DNA of 15,526 bases from assembly GCA_002408185.1 (NCBI GenBank), contig DHQV01000051.1:1-15526 (forward strand), read 5' to 3'. Numbering within the stretch: the stretch's first letter is position 1; each line of letters starts with the position of its first letter. The notes beneath the pieces are model-generated. The model did no database searches. It saw only the letters and a program-made list of their open reading frames with translations, and was not told the DNA's origin. This document shows positions 1-8,127 of this stretch, in pieces. Source of the DNA: Deltaproteobacteria bacterium UBA5329. GTDB lineage: Bacteria; Desulfobacterota; Syntrophorhabdia; Syntrophorhabdales; Syntrophorhabdaceae. A program made the translations under genes and the position numbers.

Positions 1-2
1 TC

Positions 3-116
3 GAGGTTGAGCGGATTTTACACAAATGGACCTTCCCAAGCTTTGGATTGCAGATCCCGTACCTCGATAGCGGGGAAATAACCATGATCACTTTAAACAG
101 AAACAGCACAGATTAG
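3..116 (+). CDS. C-terminal end of an unknown protein, cut by the window edge
   Basis: Frame 3 is open from the window edge to a TAG at 114-116 and encodes 37 residues. The segment contains VERILHKWTFP followed by alternating hydrophobic residues (ITMITLN). A W-x-F-P motif followed by a final beta strand is also seen in TonB/AgmX-type C-terminal domains, but this stretch is too short to assign. No downstream gene follows closely. It could be a chance open frame; the protein-like composition is the only support. Confidence 0.35.
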   Translation, partial: EVERILHKWTFPSFGLQIPYLDSGEITMITLNRNSTD

Positions 117-504
117 CCTGTAACAAAAATGCTTATCTTATGGACACAACTTACCCGAAAGACTTTAAGAAATTTCAGCGTAACAATATGGTTTACACTA
201 AATGTGAACGATGATCTCGTACAACACATCGGATATGACCCGATAACGAAGGCAAGCCTGCGGTCAGGCAAGGAATTATTGAAAACAATAATTGATTCCG
301 CTTCAGAGAAACTATGCATGAGGGGAGGATAAGGACAGATCGGTACGCTCTGGGCCAGGGGAATTTTTCCTTTCCTGTTTCAGGTAAATAATGATTACAA
401 AATCAGGGATTTTCCCCATTGCTTATTGCGGCGTTAGAGTTTATTTTAAGTCATTTCAAGTCGAAATATCGACCATAGATCTGCGAGAGAGGGTTACTGG
501 TTAC
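117..504. other. Intergenic stretch with no convincing gene
   Basis: A 67-codon frame at 129-332 (+) lacks a ribosome binding site and family features, so it is not called. A short dyad, GTCGA-AATA-TCGAC at 460-473, lies about 30 bp before the receiver gene start and could be an operator. No clear sigma-70 promoter was found. Confidence 0.4.
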
Positions 505-903
505 ATGACGAGAGAACACGCGAAAGATAGGATCTTAGTCGTCGACGATGATGAGTTGATATCCGAAATGGTTAGCGAGATGCTCCATCGCATGGGTTAT
601 TTGCCGGTTGCGTACAATAGCCCGACCGACGCGCTTGGGCTCTTTTCGAGGTCCCCGGAAAGATTTGATGCTGTGATCGTGGATGAGATAATGCCTGGCA
701 TGAGGGGTACGGAGTTGGCAGCCAAGCTTCTAGAGATAAAGGAGGATATCCCCATAATCCTCATAACCGGCCACGGTGACATGACCTCTTTGGAAAAGAT
801 CAGGAAAAGCGGGGTACGGGCTACGTTAATCAAACCCTTGCGAAGGGACTGGTTTGAGCATACTCTCGATAAGTTATTGAAAAAAAGGAAACAAGAATCA
901 TAA
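505..903 (+). CDS. Stand-alone response regulator receiver protein
   Basis: This is a 132-residue protein consisting of one CheY-like receiver domain. It shows the acidic cluster (VVDDDE, residues 12-17), the phospho-acceptor Asp60 in VIVDEIMPGMRG, the switch Thr88 in ILITGHGD and the conserved Lys110 in LIKP. There is no output domain, so it probably works by protein-protein contact or in a phosphorelay. The MPGMRGTEL signature resembles receivers attached to hybrid histidine kinases. The frame is open upstream to an ATG at 391, but the added 38 residues do not look like receiver sequence; ATG 505, with AGAGGG upstream, places the domain at the N-terminus. No partner kinase is adjacent, so it is an orphan in this window. 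Domain assignment is secure; the start is fairly secure. Confidence 0.9.
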   Translation: MTREHAKDRILVVDDDELISEMVSEMLHRMGYLPVAYNSPTDALGLFSRSPERFDAVIVDEIMPGMRGTELAAKLLEIKEDIPIILITGHGDMTSLEKIRKSGVRATLIKPLRRDWFEHTLDKLLKKRKQES

Positions 904-961
904 AAACATGCTTTGCCTGGTGTCTTCGACGAGCGAAGCCATATTTCCACCAAGACCTATT

Positions 962-1771
962 TTATTTGCTCGCCGAAACCGGCTGCCATGACTGTTGCAT
1001 GCGGGAGTCGACGTCATAATACGACAGGAAAATTTCTTTCTTCGAACGTGCTTCCGGCAGAATATAAACGATGCCCTTCGTCCCGGTAAAAGCCGGGCTT
1101 ACAATGTTCTCATAAAACTTTGTTGGAACATTGATACAACCGTAGGAAATACGGTTGTCGAGCGGTGTTGGGGTGGCCAATCGCTCCAGCCTGACCTTCA
1201 CCGGTATCACCCGGTGCAGGGAAAGGGCGCCACTGTAATCCACCCAGAGGACATCCTTGCCTTTAGCGTTGAGGCCCAGCGCGGCCACAAAACGACCCGC
1301 CGGGGTAGTACGTTCCTCGGGACGGATGTTTGCCAATTTCCGGGTTCCGATACCAGGTACAGAGTTATCGCCCTTCGCCAGGCCGAGAAGGACCGGGGCC
1401 GCACCACGAAGGCGCCCATCGGCACCGAATACAAACGCTCTGGCATCAATTTTATCGATAATCACGAAGGGCAGGCCGTCGTTATCGCCTGAATCGACGA
1501 TCCAGTCTGCCATGTTCTGGGTATCCCAGGATCTACTCTCGCCTTCGAAGTTCGCTCGTTTGGGCTGGGGAACTATCTCAGGTTGCGCATGGATGATCCG
1601 GTTTGTTGGAGTGTCGTTGACCGGGACAGAGGTACAACTGACGACCAACAGACTCAAGAGTATTGTGACCATGATCGCTGAAAGTTTGCACAGACTCCCC
1701 GGGAATTTTGTACACTGCAATGCCGTAAAAAAGTACGCCCTTGCCCTCGTTCCCTTTGTCGCCGTCATCAT
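962..1771 (-). CDS. L,D-transpeptidase (YkuD-type) lipoprotein
   Basis: This is probably a periplasmic L,D-transpeptidase acting on peptidoglycan stem peptides (cross-linking, or attaching proteins to the wall). In the 269-residue form the catalytic Cys is in ISYGCINVP (about residue 212) and the partner His in SLHRV (about residue 186). The His-Cys gap of 26 is longer than the usual 14-17. A hydrophobic stretch ending in a lipobox (LLVVSC, Cys about 46) predicts a lipoprotein, though the region before it is long. The frame is open to an ATG at 1840. ATG 1771 or 1768 is preferred because GGAAGAGAGG lies directly upstream, while 1840 has none; a later start at about 1672 would give a more normal signal length. 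It converges with the receiver gene and has its own promoter at 1863-1891. Confidence 0.82.
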   Translation of the reverse strand: MMTATKGTRARAYFFTALQCTKFPGSLCKLSAIMVTILLSLLVVSCTSVPVNDTPTNRIIHAQPEIVPQPKRANFEGESRSWDTQNMADWIVDSGDNDGLPFVIIDKIDARAFVFGADGRLRGAAPVLLGLAKGDNSVPGIGTRKLANIRPEERTTPAGRFVAALGLNAKGKDVLWVDYSGALSLHRVIPVKVRLERLATPTPLDNRISYGCINVPTKFYENIVSPAFTGTKGIVYILPEARSKKEIFLSYYDVDSRMQQSWQPVSASK

Positions 1772-1862
1772 CCTCTCTTCCAGAAAAAATATTACGTAGA
1801 CCCGCTTCCATGCCATGGTGCACTTTTTTGGGCATCGCAACCGTTTGTTACAGCTTGTTTAA

Positions 1863-1891
1863 ATTTAGAATTACTGACAAAGATTTGTCAA
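1863..1891 (-). promoter_or_regulatory. Promoter of the L,D-transpeptidase gene with overlapping dyad
   Basis: On the minus strand a perfect -35 TTGACA (1891-1886) is separated by 17 bp from CTAAAT (1868-1863). The dyad TGACAAA-2-TTTGTCA (1875-1890) overlaps the -35 and spacer, where a repressor could bind. Spacing is seen directly; function is inferred. Confidence 0.6.
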
Positions 1892-2023
1892 GACTTAAGG
1901 CAATTTTGAATAGGTCGAATTTTTTGTAACAGGGGAGCGACCCGGCTCTTTGCAAAGAATTATGCGAGTGATTAGGTTCCATGTAGGAGTCTATAGGACA
2001 GGGTTATAAAAGGAGGAAAAGCC

Positions 2024-2527
2024 ATGGACACGTTAACCGGGAGTCAGCTGGCTCAGGGTATTCAAAAAAAGTTGGAAGAACTGAAAAAAGTCTGTGAAGG
2101 ACTTGACGAGAGCACAGCTTCTCGTGCGCCCTCAGGAAGATGGTCGCCTAAAGAGATCCTTTCCCACCTTTTGGGACCTGAAGGATCGGGCCGCCTACCG
2201 ATCTTACAGACCTATCTCGACCGGGACACCCCCACGATCAATCTCGAAGCGGAGAACCCTTTCTTCTCCGAAAAGCGCGCCCGGATGACTTTCGCTCAAA
2301 TGCTCTCAGGGGTCGAGAAGGAGTTTCAACGCATGTCACAATTTGCTATCAACTTATCCCGTGAACAGCTCGATAGAAAAGCACACATTCCCATACTAAA
2401 AGATTCGCCTTTAGGCGAGTATCCAACACTGGAAAGCCTGATCGCAACCTTAGGAGAATCCCACATTCAATTTCACACCAATCACATGCGTGAGATCCTT
2501 CAGGGCCTGGGTATACCCGTAAAATAA
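2024..2527 (+). CDS. DinB-like (DinB/YfiT four-helix metal-binding) family protein
   Basis: This 167-residue, all-helical protein resembles the DinB/YfiT superfamily of metal-dependent four-helix proteins, which includes thiol transferases and damage-induced proteins of unknown reaction. Likely metal-binding histidines are His48 (W-SPKEILSHLL, the usual first His) and the C-terminal cluster H-IQF-H-TN-H (residues 147-154). Length is normal for the family. ATG 2024 is preceded by AAAAGGAGG at good spacing. It stands alone on this strand, with the 94-residue gene 158 bp downstream. The substrate cannot be told from the sequence. The assignment rests on the helix and histidine pattern. Confidence 0.75.
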   Translation: MDTLTGSQLAQGIQKKLEELKKVCEGLDESTASRAPSGRWSPKEILSHLLGPEGSGRLPILQTYLDRDTPTINLEAENPFFSEKRARMTFAQMLSGVEKEFQRMSQFAINLSREQLDRKAHIPILKDSPLGEYPTLESLIATLGESHIQFHTNHMREILQGLGIPVK

Positions 2528-2685
2528 AAGAGAAACTGTAGTACACTTGCTGGCCTGACTGCGTGAAATCTTGTGGTAATGGTGTATAATTCAAGTAGTG
2601 ACCATCTGCACAAGGTGAAAATAGGAACGAGGCATGGAGATAGATCATAAAGAATAGAGAAAAAATAGACAAACAGGGGGGTAAC

Positions 2686-2970
2686 ATGGAAATCACGGGG
2701 AAATTTCAATTTGAAATGAATGATATACCTACAGAAGCGTGGATAGAAATATCGGAAAAAGTTTTAAAAGAAACCGAGGTGTGGTTTGTAGCAGATCGTA
2801 TTCTTATTCATAATCCTTACTGCAAGGATACCGAATATGATCTGGAAAAACTCGTCATGGATAGCCTGCTTGAGCCTGTTCAATATTATGAAGAAGGGCA
2901 GAAAGAAGAAATAAAGAAGAAGATCATTAAGAACCTGGAGAAACTTATCACCAAACTTAAGAATGTATAA
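2686..2970 (+). CDS. Conserved-looking small protein of unknown function
   Basis: This is a 94-residue soluble protein that I do not recognise. The N-terminal half alternates beta-like and acidic segments (KFQFEMNDIP, VWFVADRILIHNP). The C-terminal third is a strongly charged, probably coiled-coil helix (from about residue 67, EEGQKEEIKKKIIKNLEKL). A GGGGGG run just before ATG 2686 can serve as the ribosome binding site. A TATAAT at 2585-2590, about 100 bp upstream, is a possible -10 without a good -35. No signal peptide or membrane segment is seen. Confidence 0.65.
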   Translation: MEITGKFQFEMNDIPTEAWIEISEKVLKETEVWFVADRILIHNPYCKDTEYDLEKLVMDSLLEPVQYYEEGQKEEIKKKIIKNLEKLITKLKNV

Positions 2971-3187
2971 AGTGCACTACCCCAAGCTTAGGCTTCCACC
3001 CGACCGGGGCCGTTTTGCTTTATGTACGCCTTTTCCGCACAGGCTGCGCCGGCGAACCGCTCAGGACGCCTGTTTTGATGATCTTTTCAATTTTATCGAG
3101 GGTGTCATCGATTCCCGGGGATTAGACTCCTCTATTACACCTTGTATGTCAGCATTCAAACCCGATGAACAAAAGTTTAGCACATAC
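2971..3187 (-). other. Intergenic stretch with a possible gene remnant
   Basis: On the minus strand at about 3020-3120, one frame reads GIDDTLDKIEKIIKTGVLSG and ends at a TAA near 3022, but a TAA precedes it and it has no start codon. It looks like the coding end of a small gene whose start is lost, or a chance frame. Its IIKTGV string also occurs in the 57-residue protein at 9943-10116. Nothing else was seen here. Confidence 0.25.
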
Positions 3188-3502
3188 TCATTTCGGTCTC
3201 TTATCTTTGAGATCGACTACCTCGATGGCACTATCATCTGTGCCGTCATAACCGATTATCCTGAACCTGCATTCTTCTGTCCTTTTTTCGATGGCCCGCT
3301 CTATGGCCCGGAACAGGCAGGTTTCGCCGCATACATGAGAAAAACCCTCTGCTGGAGTATCGTTAACCAAACTTAAGAGCGTGATCGTCCACTTCCGGGA
3401 GGAACGATCATCATTGTCTTTCACTATTCTTATTGCAAAGCTCCCATCGCTCAACTCGAATTCCGTTGAGCAAACATCGCAAACTCCTTTACGCTTTATC
3501 AT
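3188..3502 (-). CDS. Small putative zinc-binding protein
   Basis: This is a 104-residue protein of unrecognised family. It has paired cysteines: Cys8-x-x-Cys11 near the start (GVCDVCSTEF) and His56-x-Cys58-x-x-x-Cys62 in the middle (HVCGETC), a pattern that could hold one zinc in a treble-clef-like fold. Between them are beta strands (SFAIRIVKDN, KWTITLLSLVN). After the second knuckle comes a helix (LFRAIERAIEKR). ATG 3502 has AAAGGAG upstream at suitable spacing. A TATAAT (3629-3624, minus) with CAGACA 18 bp upstream is a plausible promoter. The zinc role is inferred from cysteine spacing only. Confidence 0.68.
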   Translation of the reverse strand: MIKRKGVCDVCSTEFELSDGSFAIRIVKDNDDRSSRKWTITLLSLVNDTPAEGFSHVCGETCLFRAIERAIEKRTEECRFRIIGYDGTDDSAIEVVDLKDKRPK

Positions 3503-3919
3503 ATCCTCGCTCCTTTCTTCAAGAATTGATTTTCGAGAACGAGCAATGTGTGTGATAACGGCATAATTGTCTCAACAAGAAAACTCTCATTTCTCCTTCG
3601 CATATGAATCTCCGTCAACTATAATTATAGCATCATAGTTTTCCACATGTCTGGTTGAAAAACTGTTCATAAGATGTGTAAACATTTCCTAAGTTCTCAA
3701 TATTATTTGAAGGACAGCTGGTTGCCATTCAGTGATGCAACCGCAAATATTAAGTTATTACAACGAGTTATGCGAAAGCGGTCCTTTGTGGACGACAAGA
3801 AGCTAGAATATTAAAATGCAACGATATCGGTCAGTTAGCGTTGGGCTTTTTTTCACAAATAGAACTAGCTTATCTTACGGATAATTATGCTTTTTGCTTT
3901 TGTGCATTTTGTCAATCAC
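3503..3919. other. AT-rich intergenic region
   Basis: It holds the probable minus-strand promoter of the zinc-binding protein (-10 at 3624-3629). A 23-codon plus frame starting at ATG 3734 reads MQPQILSYYNELCESGP but has no good ribosome binding site; it may be a remnant. No U-tailed hairpin was found after dctM, so the operon's terminator is not evident. Confidence 0.4.
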
Positions 3920-5188
3920 TCATGGGCCATTCACGATAGCGAGGCTTAGCCATGGGAAGTAGGTTATGACCGCGAGTCCCACCAGAAGGATGATTATGAA
4001 GGGAACAGAAGCGATATAGAGATTCAACACCGGTTTTTCAAAGCGGATGCTGGCGATGAACAGGTTTATCCCCAGCGGAGGGATAGAGGCGCCAATCTCG
4101 AGATTGGCGAGGAAGATGATCCCGAGGTGAAGGGGGTGGATCCCATAAGCCTCGGCAACGGGGGTGATGAGAGGGATAACCACGGTCAATGCAGGAAACA
4201 TTCCCATGATACAGCCCACGGCAAGGAGGAAAAGGTTCAGCGTGATCAGGAACCAGAAAGGGCTGGCAATATGGGTCTTGATGAGGTCGAGCAATTCCAT
4301 CGGGACCTCCTCATCGATCAAATAGTTCGTCAGACCAAGGGCGGCCCCGAGGATGATCAGGATCGTTCCTACCAGTACCATGCTTTTTTTCATGATCTCC
4401 GGCAATTCTCTCCATCGAATGTCCCGGTAGATGAAGACTTCCACCACGAGAACGTATATTGCAGTAATGGCTGCTGCATCGCTGACCACAAAGTACCCGC
4501 TGTAGATGCCTCCGAGGACAACGAAGGGAAGCGGTAGTTCCCATATGCAGTCTTTAACCGCTCCGGTAACCTCGGAAATGACAAACCCGGAGCGAGGGAC
4601 CTTCATTGTAACTGCTTTACAGAAACAATAGGAGGCTAGCAGGACGATGAGCAGAACACCGGGGAGGATCCCGGCCAGGAACAGGTGGTCTATCCGTGCC
4701 CTGGCGACAACAGCATAAACAATAAGGGGAAGGCTCGGGGGGAAGAGCAGGCCCAGCGTTCCGGAGGTTGTCAACAACCCGAGGGAAAAGGATTCACGAT
4801 ATTTCACCTTCAGCATGGCGGGAAGGAGGATGCCGCCCATGGCAATGATGGTGAGGCCGGTTGCACCGGTAAGGGCAGTAAAGACGGCGCATGTAAGAAG
4901 TGCGATCATCGACACGCCCCCTGGCAGCCAGCCCAGCAACGCATCGGAAAGCCTTACCAGTCGCCCTGGTGCCCCGCTCTCGGAAAGAAGATACCCGGCA
5001 AACGTGAAGAGCGGTATGGCGATCAGGACCGGGGTGGTGGCCATGCGATACATCTCGATGATCACCGCCGAGGAGTCTATCCCGCCCAGATACATGAGGC
5101 ACAGGGCCAACCCGGAGATCACGACAAATAAAGGGGCCCCGAGGAGCATCAAAAGGCAAAAAAACAGGATGATCAGGCCGAGGGTCAT
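3920..5188 (-). CDS. dctM: TRAP transporter large permease (DctM)
   Basis: This 422-residue inner-membrane protein is the channel subunit of a tripartite ATP-independent periplasmic transporter, which imports solutes (commonly organic acids) using an ion gradient. Nearly the whole length is hydrophobic, with about 12 membrane segments. Family-typical stretches include the N-terminal LGAPLFVVISGLAL, the glycine-rich ALTGATGLTIIAMGGILLPA and the C-terminal half segment LGIIFLANLEIGASIPPLG. Length matches the family. Its ATG overlaps the dctQ stop by 4 bases (ATGA), with a weak ribosome binding site, so translation is probably coupled. It is the last gene of the dodecin-tatT-dctPQM operon. Confidence 0.95.
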   Translation of the reverse strand: MTLGLIILFFCLLMLLGAPLFVVISGLALCLMYLGGIDSSAVIIEMYRMATTPVLIAIPLFTFAGYLLSESGAPGRLVRLSDALLGWLPGGVSMIALLTCAVFTALTGATGLTIIAMGGILLPAMLKVKYRESFSLGLLTTSGTLGLLFPPSLPLIVYAVVARARIDHLFLAGILPGVLLIVLLASYCFCKAVTMKVPRSGFVISEVTGAVKDCIWELPLPFVVLGGIYSGYFVVSDAAAITAIYVLVVEVFIYRDIRWRELPEIMKKSMVLVGTILIILGAALGLTNYLIDEEVPMELLDLIKTHIASPFWFLITLNLFLLAVGCIMGMFPALTVVIPLITPVAEAYGIHPLHLGIIFLANLEIGASIPPLGINLFIASIRFEKPVLNLYIASVPFIIILLVGLAVITYFPWLSLAIVNGP

Positions 5189-5682
5189 TTATCGACTGCC
5201 TGGTGACCAATCAACAGAATGTTCTTGAGGAAGCGAAGGCAAAACCGAAAGGTCATCACTCCCAGGGTAAGGGGCAGTATGATCTCTGATGCAACGGAGG
5301 GAACATTGAGGAAAAGGATGCTCTTCATCTGAATCTCGTTTCCCACGAATTTCAGCGCGGCAAAGGTCAGGAGAGCACAGACCGACAACGAAAAACCATT
5401 GGCGATGATATCGATGCCAATCTTTCTCCTCGGTGGTATCCAACGTGAAAGGACATCAATGGATATATGCTTCCCTTCCCTCGTTGCAACGGCAGCACCG
5501 ATAAAACCTGTCCACAGGACAAGGTTCCTCACGAGTTCGTCCCCGAAGGCAAGACCGGTAGACAAGACGTTCCGGAGGATGATTTGAATAAAGGCAACAA
5601 AGATCATCGCACCAAGGAGGATACCGAGAAGGATTTGCTCTACACTCCCGACGATCTCATCGATGCGCTCCCATCGATCCAT
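5185..5682 (-). CDS. dctQ: TRAP transporter small permease (DctQ)
   Basis: This 165-residue membrane protein has four predicted membrane segments (about residues 15-35, 48-65, 90-112, 128-150), typical of DctQ. It pairs with DctM to form the membrane part of the transporter. Recognisable features are ILRNVLSTGLAFGDELVRNLVLWTGFIGAAVA-type sequence around residues 35-66 and GKHISIDVLSRWIP following it. The start codon shares one base with the dctP stop (TAATG at 5684-5680) and the end overlaps dctM by four, so the three are one transcriptional and translational unit. Confidence 0.94.
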   Translation of the reverse strand: MDRWERIDEIVGSVEQILLGILLGAMIFVAFIQIILRNVLSTGLAFGDELVRNLVLWTGFIGAAVATREGKHISIDVLSRWIPPRRKIGIDIIANGFSLSVCALLTFAALKFVGNEIQMKSILFLNVPSVASEIILPLTLGVMTFRFCLRFLKNILLIGHQAVDK

Positions 5683-6704
5683 TATCTCACTCCCTTTCGA
5701 TAATTTTCCACCTGAGCCACCACTTCATCGCTGGCTTTCGCGGAAAACGCCTGCCCTCTTATGCGACGCATTGCCTGATCGGACAGTCTTTTGAATTCCT
5801 CGATGTTCTCCTTGGGAGGCGTCACGATCTTAACACCCTGTTTCGTCATGACCTTGATCGCATCCTGATTCTCTTTCCGGGTCATCTCCTTCGAATGCTC
5901 CAAAAGACGCCGCGAGCTATCGAGAAGGATATTCCGAACGTCCGGCGGCAAGCCCTTGAAAACATCCCGTTTCATGACAACGGCGCCTGTGGTGTAGGCC
6001 AAAGGAACATTGGTCAAACATTTCACCCTGGTAAACCACTGAAGCGCGATGGCCACCGTAGGTGGGGCATACACGACATCCACCAATCCGGTCTGAAGGC
6101 CGACCAGGACATCGGGAATGGAAAGCGGGATGGCCGTCACCCTTGCTTCATCGAATATCGCCCTGGTCATGGGAGACCCTCCCCAGCTCCAGACCTTGGC
6201 CCGCCTGAGGTCAGCCACGCTGGCGATCGGGATGGTGGACATAAGGTAGGAAAACCCTCCCTCGGGCCAACCTAGCAGTACGTATCCGCTATCTTCAAGC
6301 CCCTTCCTGAAGAAGGGGTCCATTTTTGCCAGAACGAAGTCCACCTCCCCGTACGTTTGAAAGAGAAAGGGGATCTGCAGGACGTCGAACTCTTTATAGA
6401 GGTGGGAGAGCGCTCAGGAGGAGAGCGCAGCAGCCTGTATCTGGCCTATCTTCATCTTCCGCAGCACATCGTCTTCATCACCCAGCACCCCTCCGGCATA
6501 CATCCTGAACTGGACCCGGTTATTCGTCTTTTCCATGACCTCTTTGTTCAAGGCATGGAACGTTTTCATCCAGGAACTTCCCTCCGGGGCCAGGGTGGCC
6601 AGCTTGATAACGACACCTTTCTCGGCGGCGCGGGCCGGACCGGTGAGGAGGAGACAAACACAGACACAAATCCCTGCGAGACCGATCCTCAAAGGCATGT
6701 TCAT
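5682..6704 (-). pseudogene. dctP: TRAP substrate-binding protein DctP interrupted by an in-frame TGA
   Basis: This is the periplasmic solute-binding subunit. The first 96 codons (6704-6417) give a signal peptide (cleavage near ARAAEK) and the DctP N-lobe (IKLATLAPEGSSWMKTF, RMYAGGVLGDEDDVLRKMK). A TGA follows at 6416-6414. The same frame then continues without a shift through ALSHLYKEFDVLQIPFLF to the end at 5682, with typical C-lobe sequence (VLLGWPEGGFSYL, VGLQTGLVDVVYAPP). The whole, 340 codons plus stop, has the family's length. The interruption is a base change or sequencing error, or less likely selenocysteine or readthrough: I found no convincing SECIS hairpin just downstream. ATG 6704 has AGGAGGAG upstream and lies 8 bp after tatT. 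Confidence 0.88.
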
Positions 6705-6712
6705 ATCTCCTC

Positions 6713-7588
6713 CTAGTCGAAATACTCTTCCTGGCGATCCAACAGGTCTTTTGCCTTCTCCCTGGCAACCGTGTTGAGAAGCGTCAGGTCCGACGATATA
6801 TCTGCAGGGGTATTGAGAACCGTTTGCAGGATGGAAATGAAGAGTTCCTTATCCTGGGCCTGCCGTGCATAATAATTTGCATAGTAGACATAGGCCATGA
6901 GAAATTTTCCCTGTCCTAACTCCAGGGCCCTCAGAAAATGCTGCTGTGCCTTCGCCAGGTTTCCTCCGGCCAGTGCGGACCGTGAGGCTAACCTTATCCC
7001 CATGAACAGGTGGGGCCCGCCGTAGTAAAATCCTTCATCGAGCTCGAGCGCCCTTTTCATCATGAGCTCGACCTTCGGAAGTTCAGCGAGGGCCTCCATG
7101 GAATTGAGATTCAACCTGATCCAGTTCCCCCAAGAGGCAGCAGCCCAAAATAAATAAGGGACATCCTTTTTCCCAAGGCGAGCGAGATCTTCCCGGAGGG
7201 TATCAACACGTGTGTTCAGAGGATCCGGCAACCCCCTGGTCCTCAAGGCCTTTATGGAATACATCCGCGCTTTGGAGTACAACAATGCTGCATGCTCCGG
7301 GTCCTTCTCCTCCACAAAAACCGAAGCAAAGGAAGAATATGCCCTGGCAGTATTGATCAGCAATTGTTCGTTGGCGGGCAATGCCTCAACCATGCCTTCC
7401 ATCAGCATCAGGTATGCGGGCATTCCTTCCCGCACCATCTTCAGGTCAGATTGCCGGTAGGTTGACTTTGCGACATCCTCGAGGAGTGCGGCTGTTGCCG
7501 CTACTGTTAGGCTTTTGCACGGGGTGCAGGCAGCCACGAACAAGGTGGGGAAAAGACAGATCATTATCAAGATTCGTGCAATCTTCAA
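6713..7588 (-). CDS. TRAP transporter TatT-family lipoprotein (TPR-like)
   Basis: This 291-residue lipoprotein resembles TatT, the periplasmic T-component of some TRAP systems; in Treponema pallidum it forms a TPR-like trimer that binds the DctP-type protein. The signal ends in a lipobox (TLFVAAC, Cys21). The rest is helical with repeat-like segments (AALLYSKARMYSIKALRTRG, AQQHFLRALELGQGKFLMAY). The C-terminal region with VLNTPADISSDLTLLN before AREKAKDLL is family-like. The start is a TTG with AAAAGG 8 bases upstream. It lies 8 bp before dctP and 51 bp after the dodecin gene, in the same orientation. TatT genes sit beside dctPQM in deltaproteobacteria and spirochaetes, which supports the call. 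Confidence 0.87.
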   Translation of the reverse strand: MKIARILIMICLFPTLFVAACTPCKSLTVAATAALLEDVAKSTYRQSDLKMVREGMPAYLMLMEGMVEALPANEQLLINTARAYSSFASVFVEEKDPEHAALLYSKARMYSIKALRTRGLPDPLNTRVDTLREDLARLGKKDVPYLFWAAASWGNWIRLNLNSMEALAELPKVELMMKRALELDEGFYYGGPHLFMGIRLASRSALAGGNLAKAQQHFLRALELGQGKFLMAYVYYANYYARQAQDKELFISILQTVLNTPADISSDLTLLNTVAREKAKDLLDRQEEYFD

Positions 7589-7639
7589 ATGATAAACCTT
7601 TTCACGGGAGGTGCCGGAAACACTCCCATTGACTCGGTG
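7589..7639 (-). other. Intercistronic hairpin between dodecin and tatT
   Basis: On either strand GGGAG(G)TG pairs with CACTCCC (about 7600-7625), giving a 7-bp stem with one bulge. No U-run follows, so it is not a standard terminator. It may tune the ratio of dodecin to transporter message. Confidence 0.35.
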
Positions 7640-7864
7640 CTAATCTACGATCCAACTCCACCATGGATGATATCGGAACGAAACATTGAGTCTCACTCGA
7701 TAGCGTGTCACCTTCCCATCGTCTATCGTTATATCCTGTTTCACCACTTCACCAATACGCAGATCGCTGATGGTCCTGACAGCTGTTTCTATCGCCTGTT
7801 TTGCTGCATCTTCCCATGATTTGTCGCTCGTACCCACGATCTCCTTGATAATGTAAACGTTCAT
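7640..7864 (-). CDS. Dodecin-family protein
   Basis: This 74-residue protein matches the dodecin family, small proteins that form hollow dodecamers storing flavins. The match covers the whole length: MNVYIIKEIVGTS, SWEDAAKQAIETA, TISDLRIGEVVKQD, GKVTRYRVRLNVSFRY. The position of the flavin-stacking Trp (family LRWFEV) is Ile37 here (LRIGEV), so flavin binding may be weak or altered. The C-terminus carries a short Trp-rich tail (HPWWSWIVD) beyond the usual end. ATG 7864 has AAGGAG upstream. It is the first gene of the TRAP operon, with a promoter at 7912-7939. Confidence 0.88.
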   Translation of the reverse strand: MNVYIIKEIVGTSDKSWEDAAKQAIETAVRTISDLRIGEVVKQDITIDDGKVTRYRVRLNVSFRYHPWWSWIVD

Positions 7865-7911
7865 AATGGTCTCCTTATGGTTTCATTATGTTTCTAAAGA
7901 GCCCTATGTTC

Positions 7912-7939
7912 TTCATAACACAGATAGTAATCATGTCAA
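7912..7939 (-). promoter_or_regulatory. Promoter of the dodecin-tatT-dctPQM operon
   Basis: The minus strand has a perfect -35 TTGACA (7939-7934), 16 bp, then TATGAA (7917-7912). The start of transcription would be near 7905, about 40 nt before the dodecin ATG. The next gene is divergent, with its own promoter at 8164-8192. Confidence 0.6.
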
Positions 7940-8127
7940 GGCAGCAGCCTGTACGTCGAGCACATTCTGCAGCGCACTCTATCAGTTGCTCTTATCTTTT
8001 AATGGGAGACTGGCACCCCAAACATCCTGGTGCGTCTGTCGCTAAACCAACAATTCCATCGTGGCTTTTTTCAGCTACTACAGGCATGAAATACCGCACC
8101 TGCGTTCCAACGAACAGCTGTATACCC
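7940..8127. other. Divergent intergenic region without a gene
   Basis: This stretch lies between the dodecin operon promoter and promoter module A. A plus frame across 7888-8142 has no ribosome binding site and no protein-like conservation signs. Nothing else is supported. Confidence 0.4.

Noticed and set aside
129..332. 67-codon plus-strand frame
   Set aside because: No ribosome binding site, no recognisable motif, and it lies in a stretch without other coding signs.
2963..3376. 137-codon plus-strand frame
   Set aside because: It largely overlaps, antisense, the zinc-binding protein gene, which has the better ribosome binding site and cysteine motifs.
6393..6431. Frameshift or 15-bp duplication explaining the dctP break (GCGCTCTCC occurs twice)
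   Set aside because: Ungapped comparison with the usual DctP pattern keeps the full length only if both copies stay, so the interruption is a single in-frame codon.
6414..6470. Selenocysteine at the dctP TGA
   Set aside because: The only nearby hairpin is a 4-bp stem (CTCT-ATAA-AGAG) without the usual G-U apex, and the position is not an obvious Cys site; kept only as a remote option.
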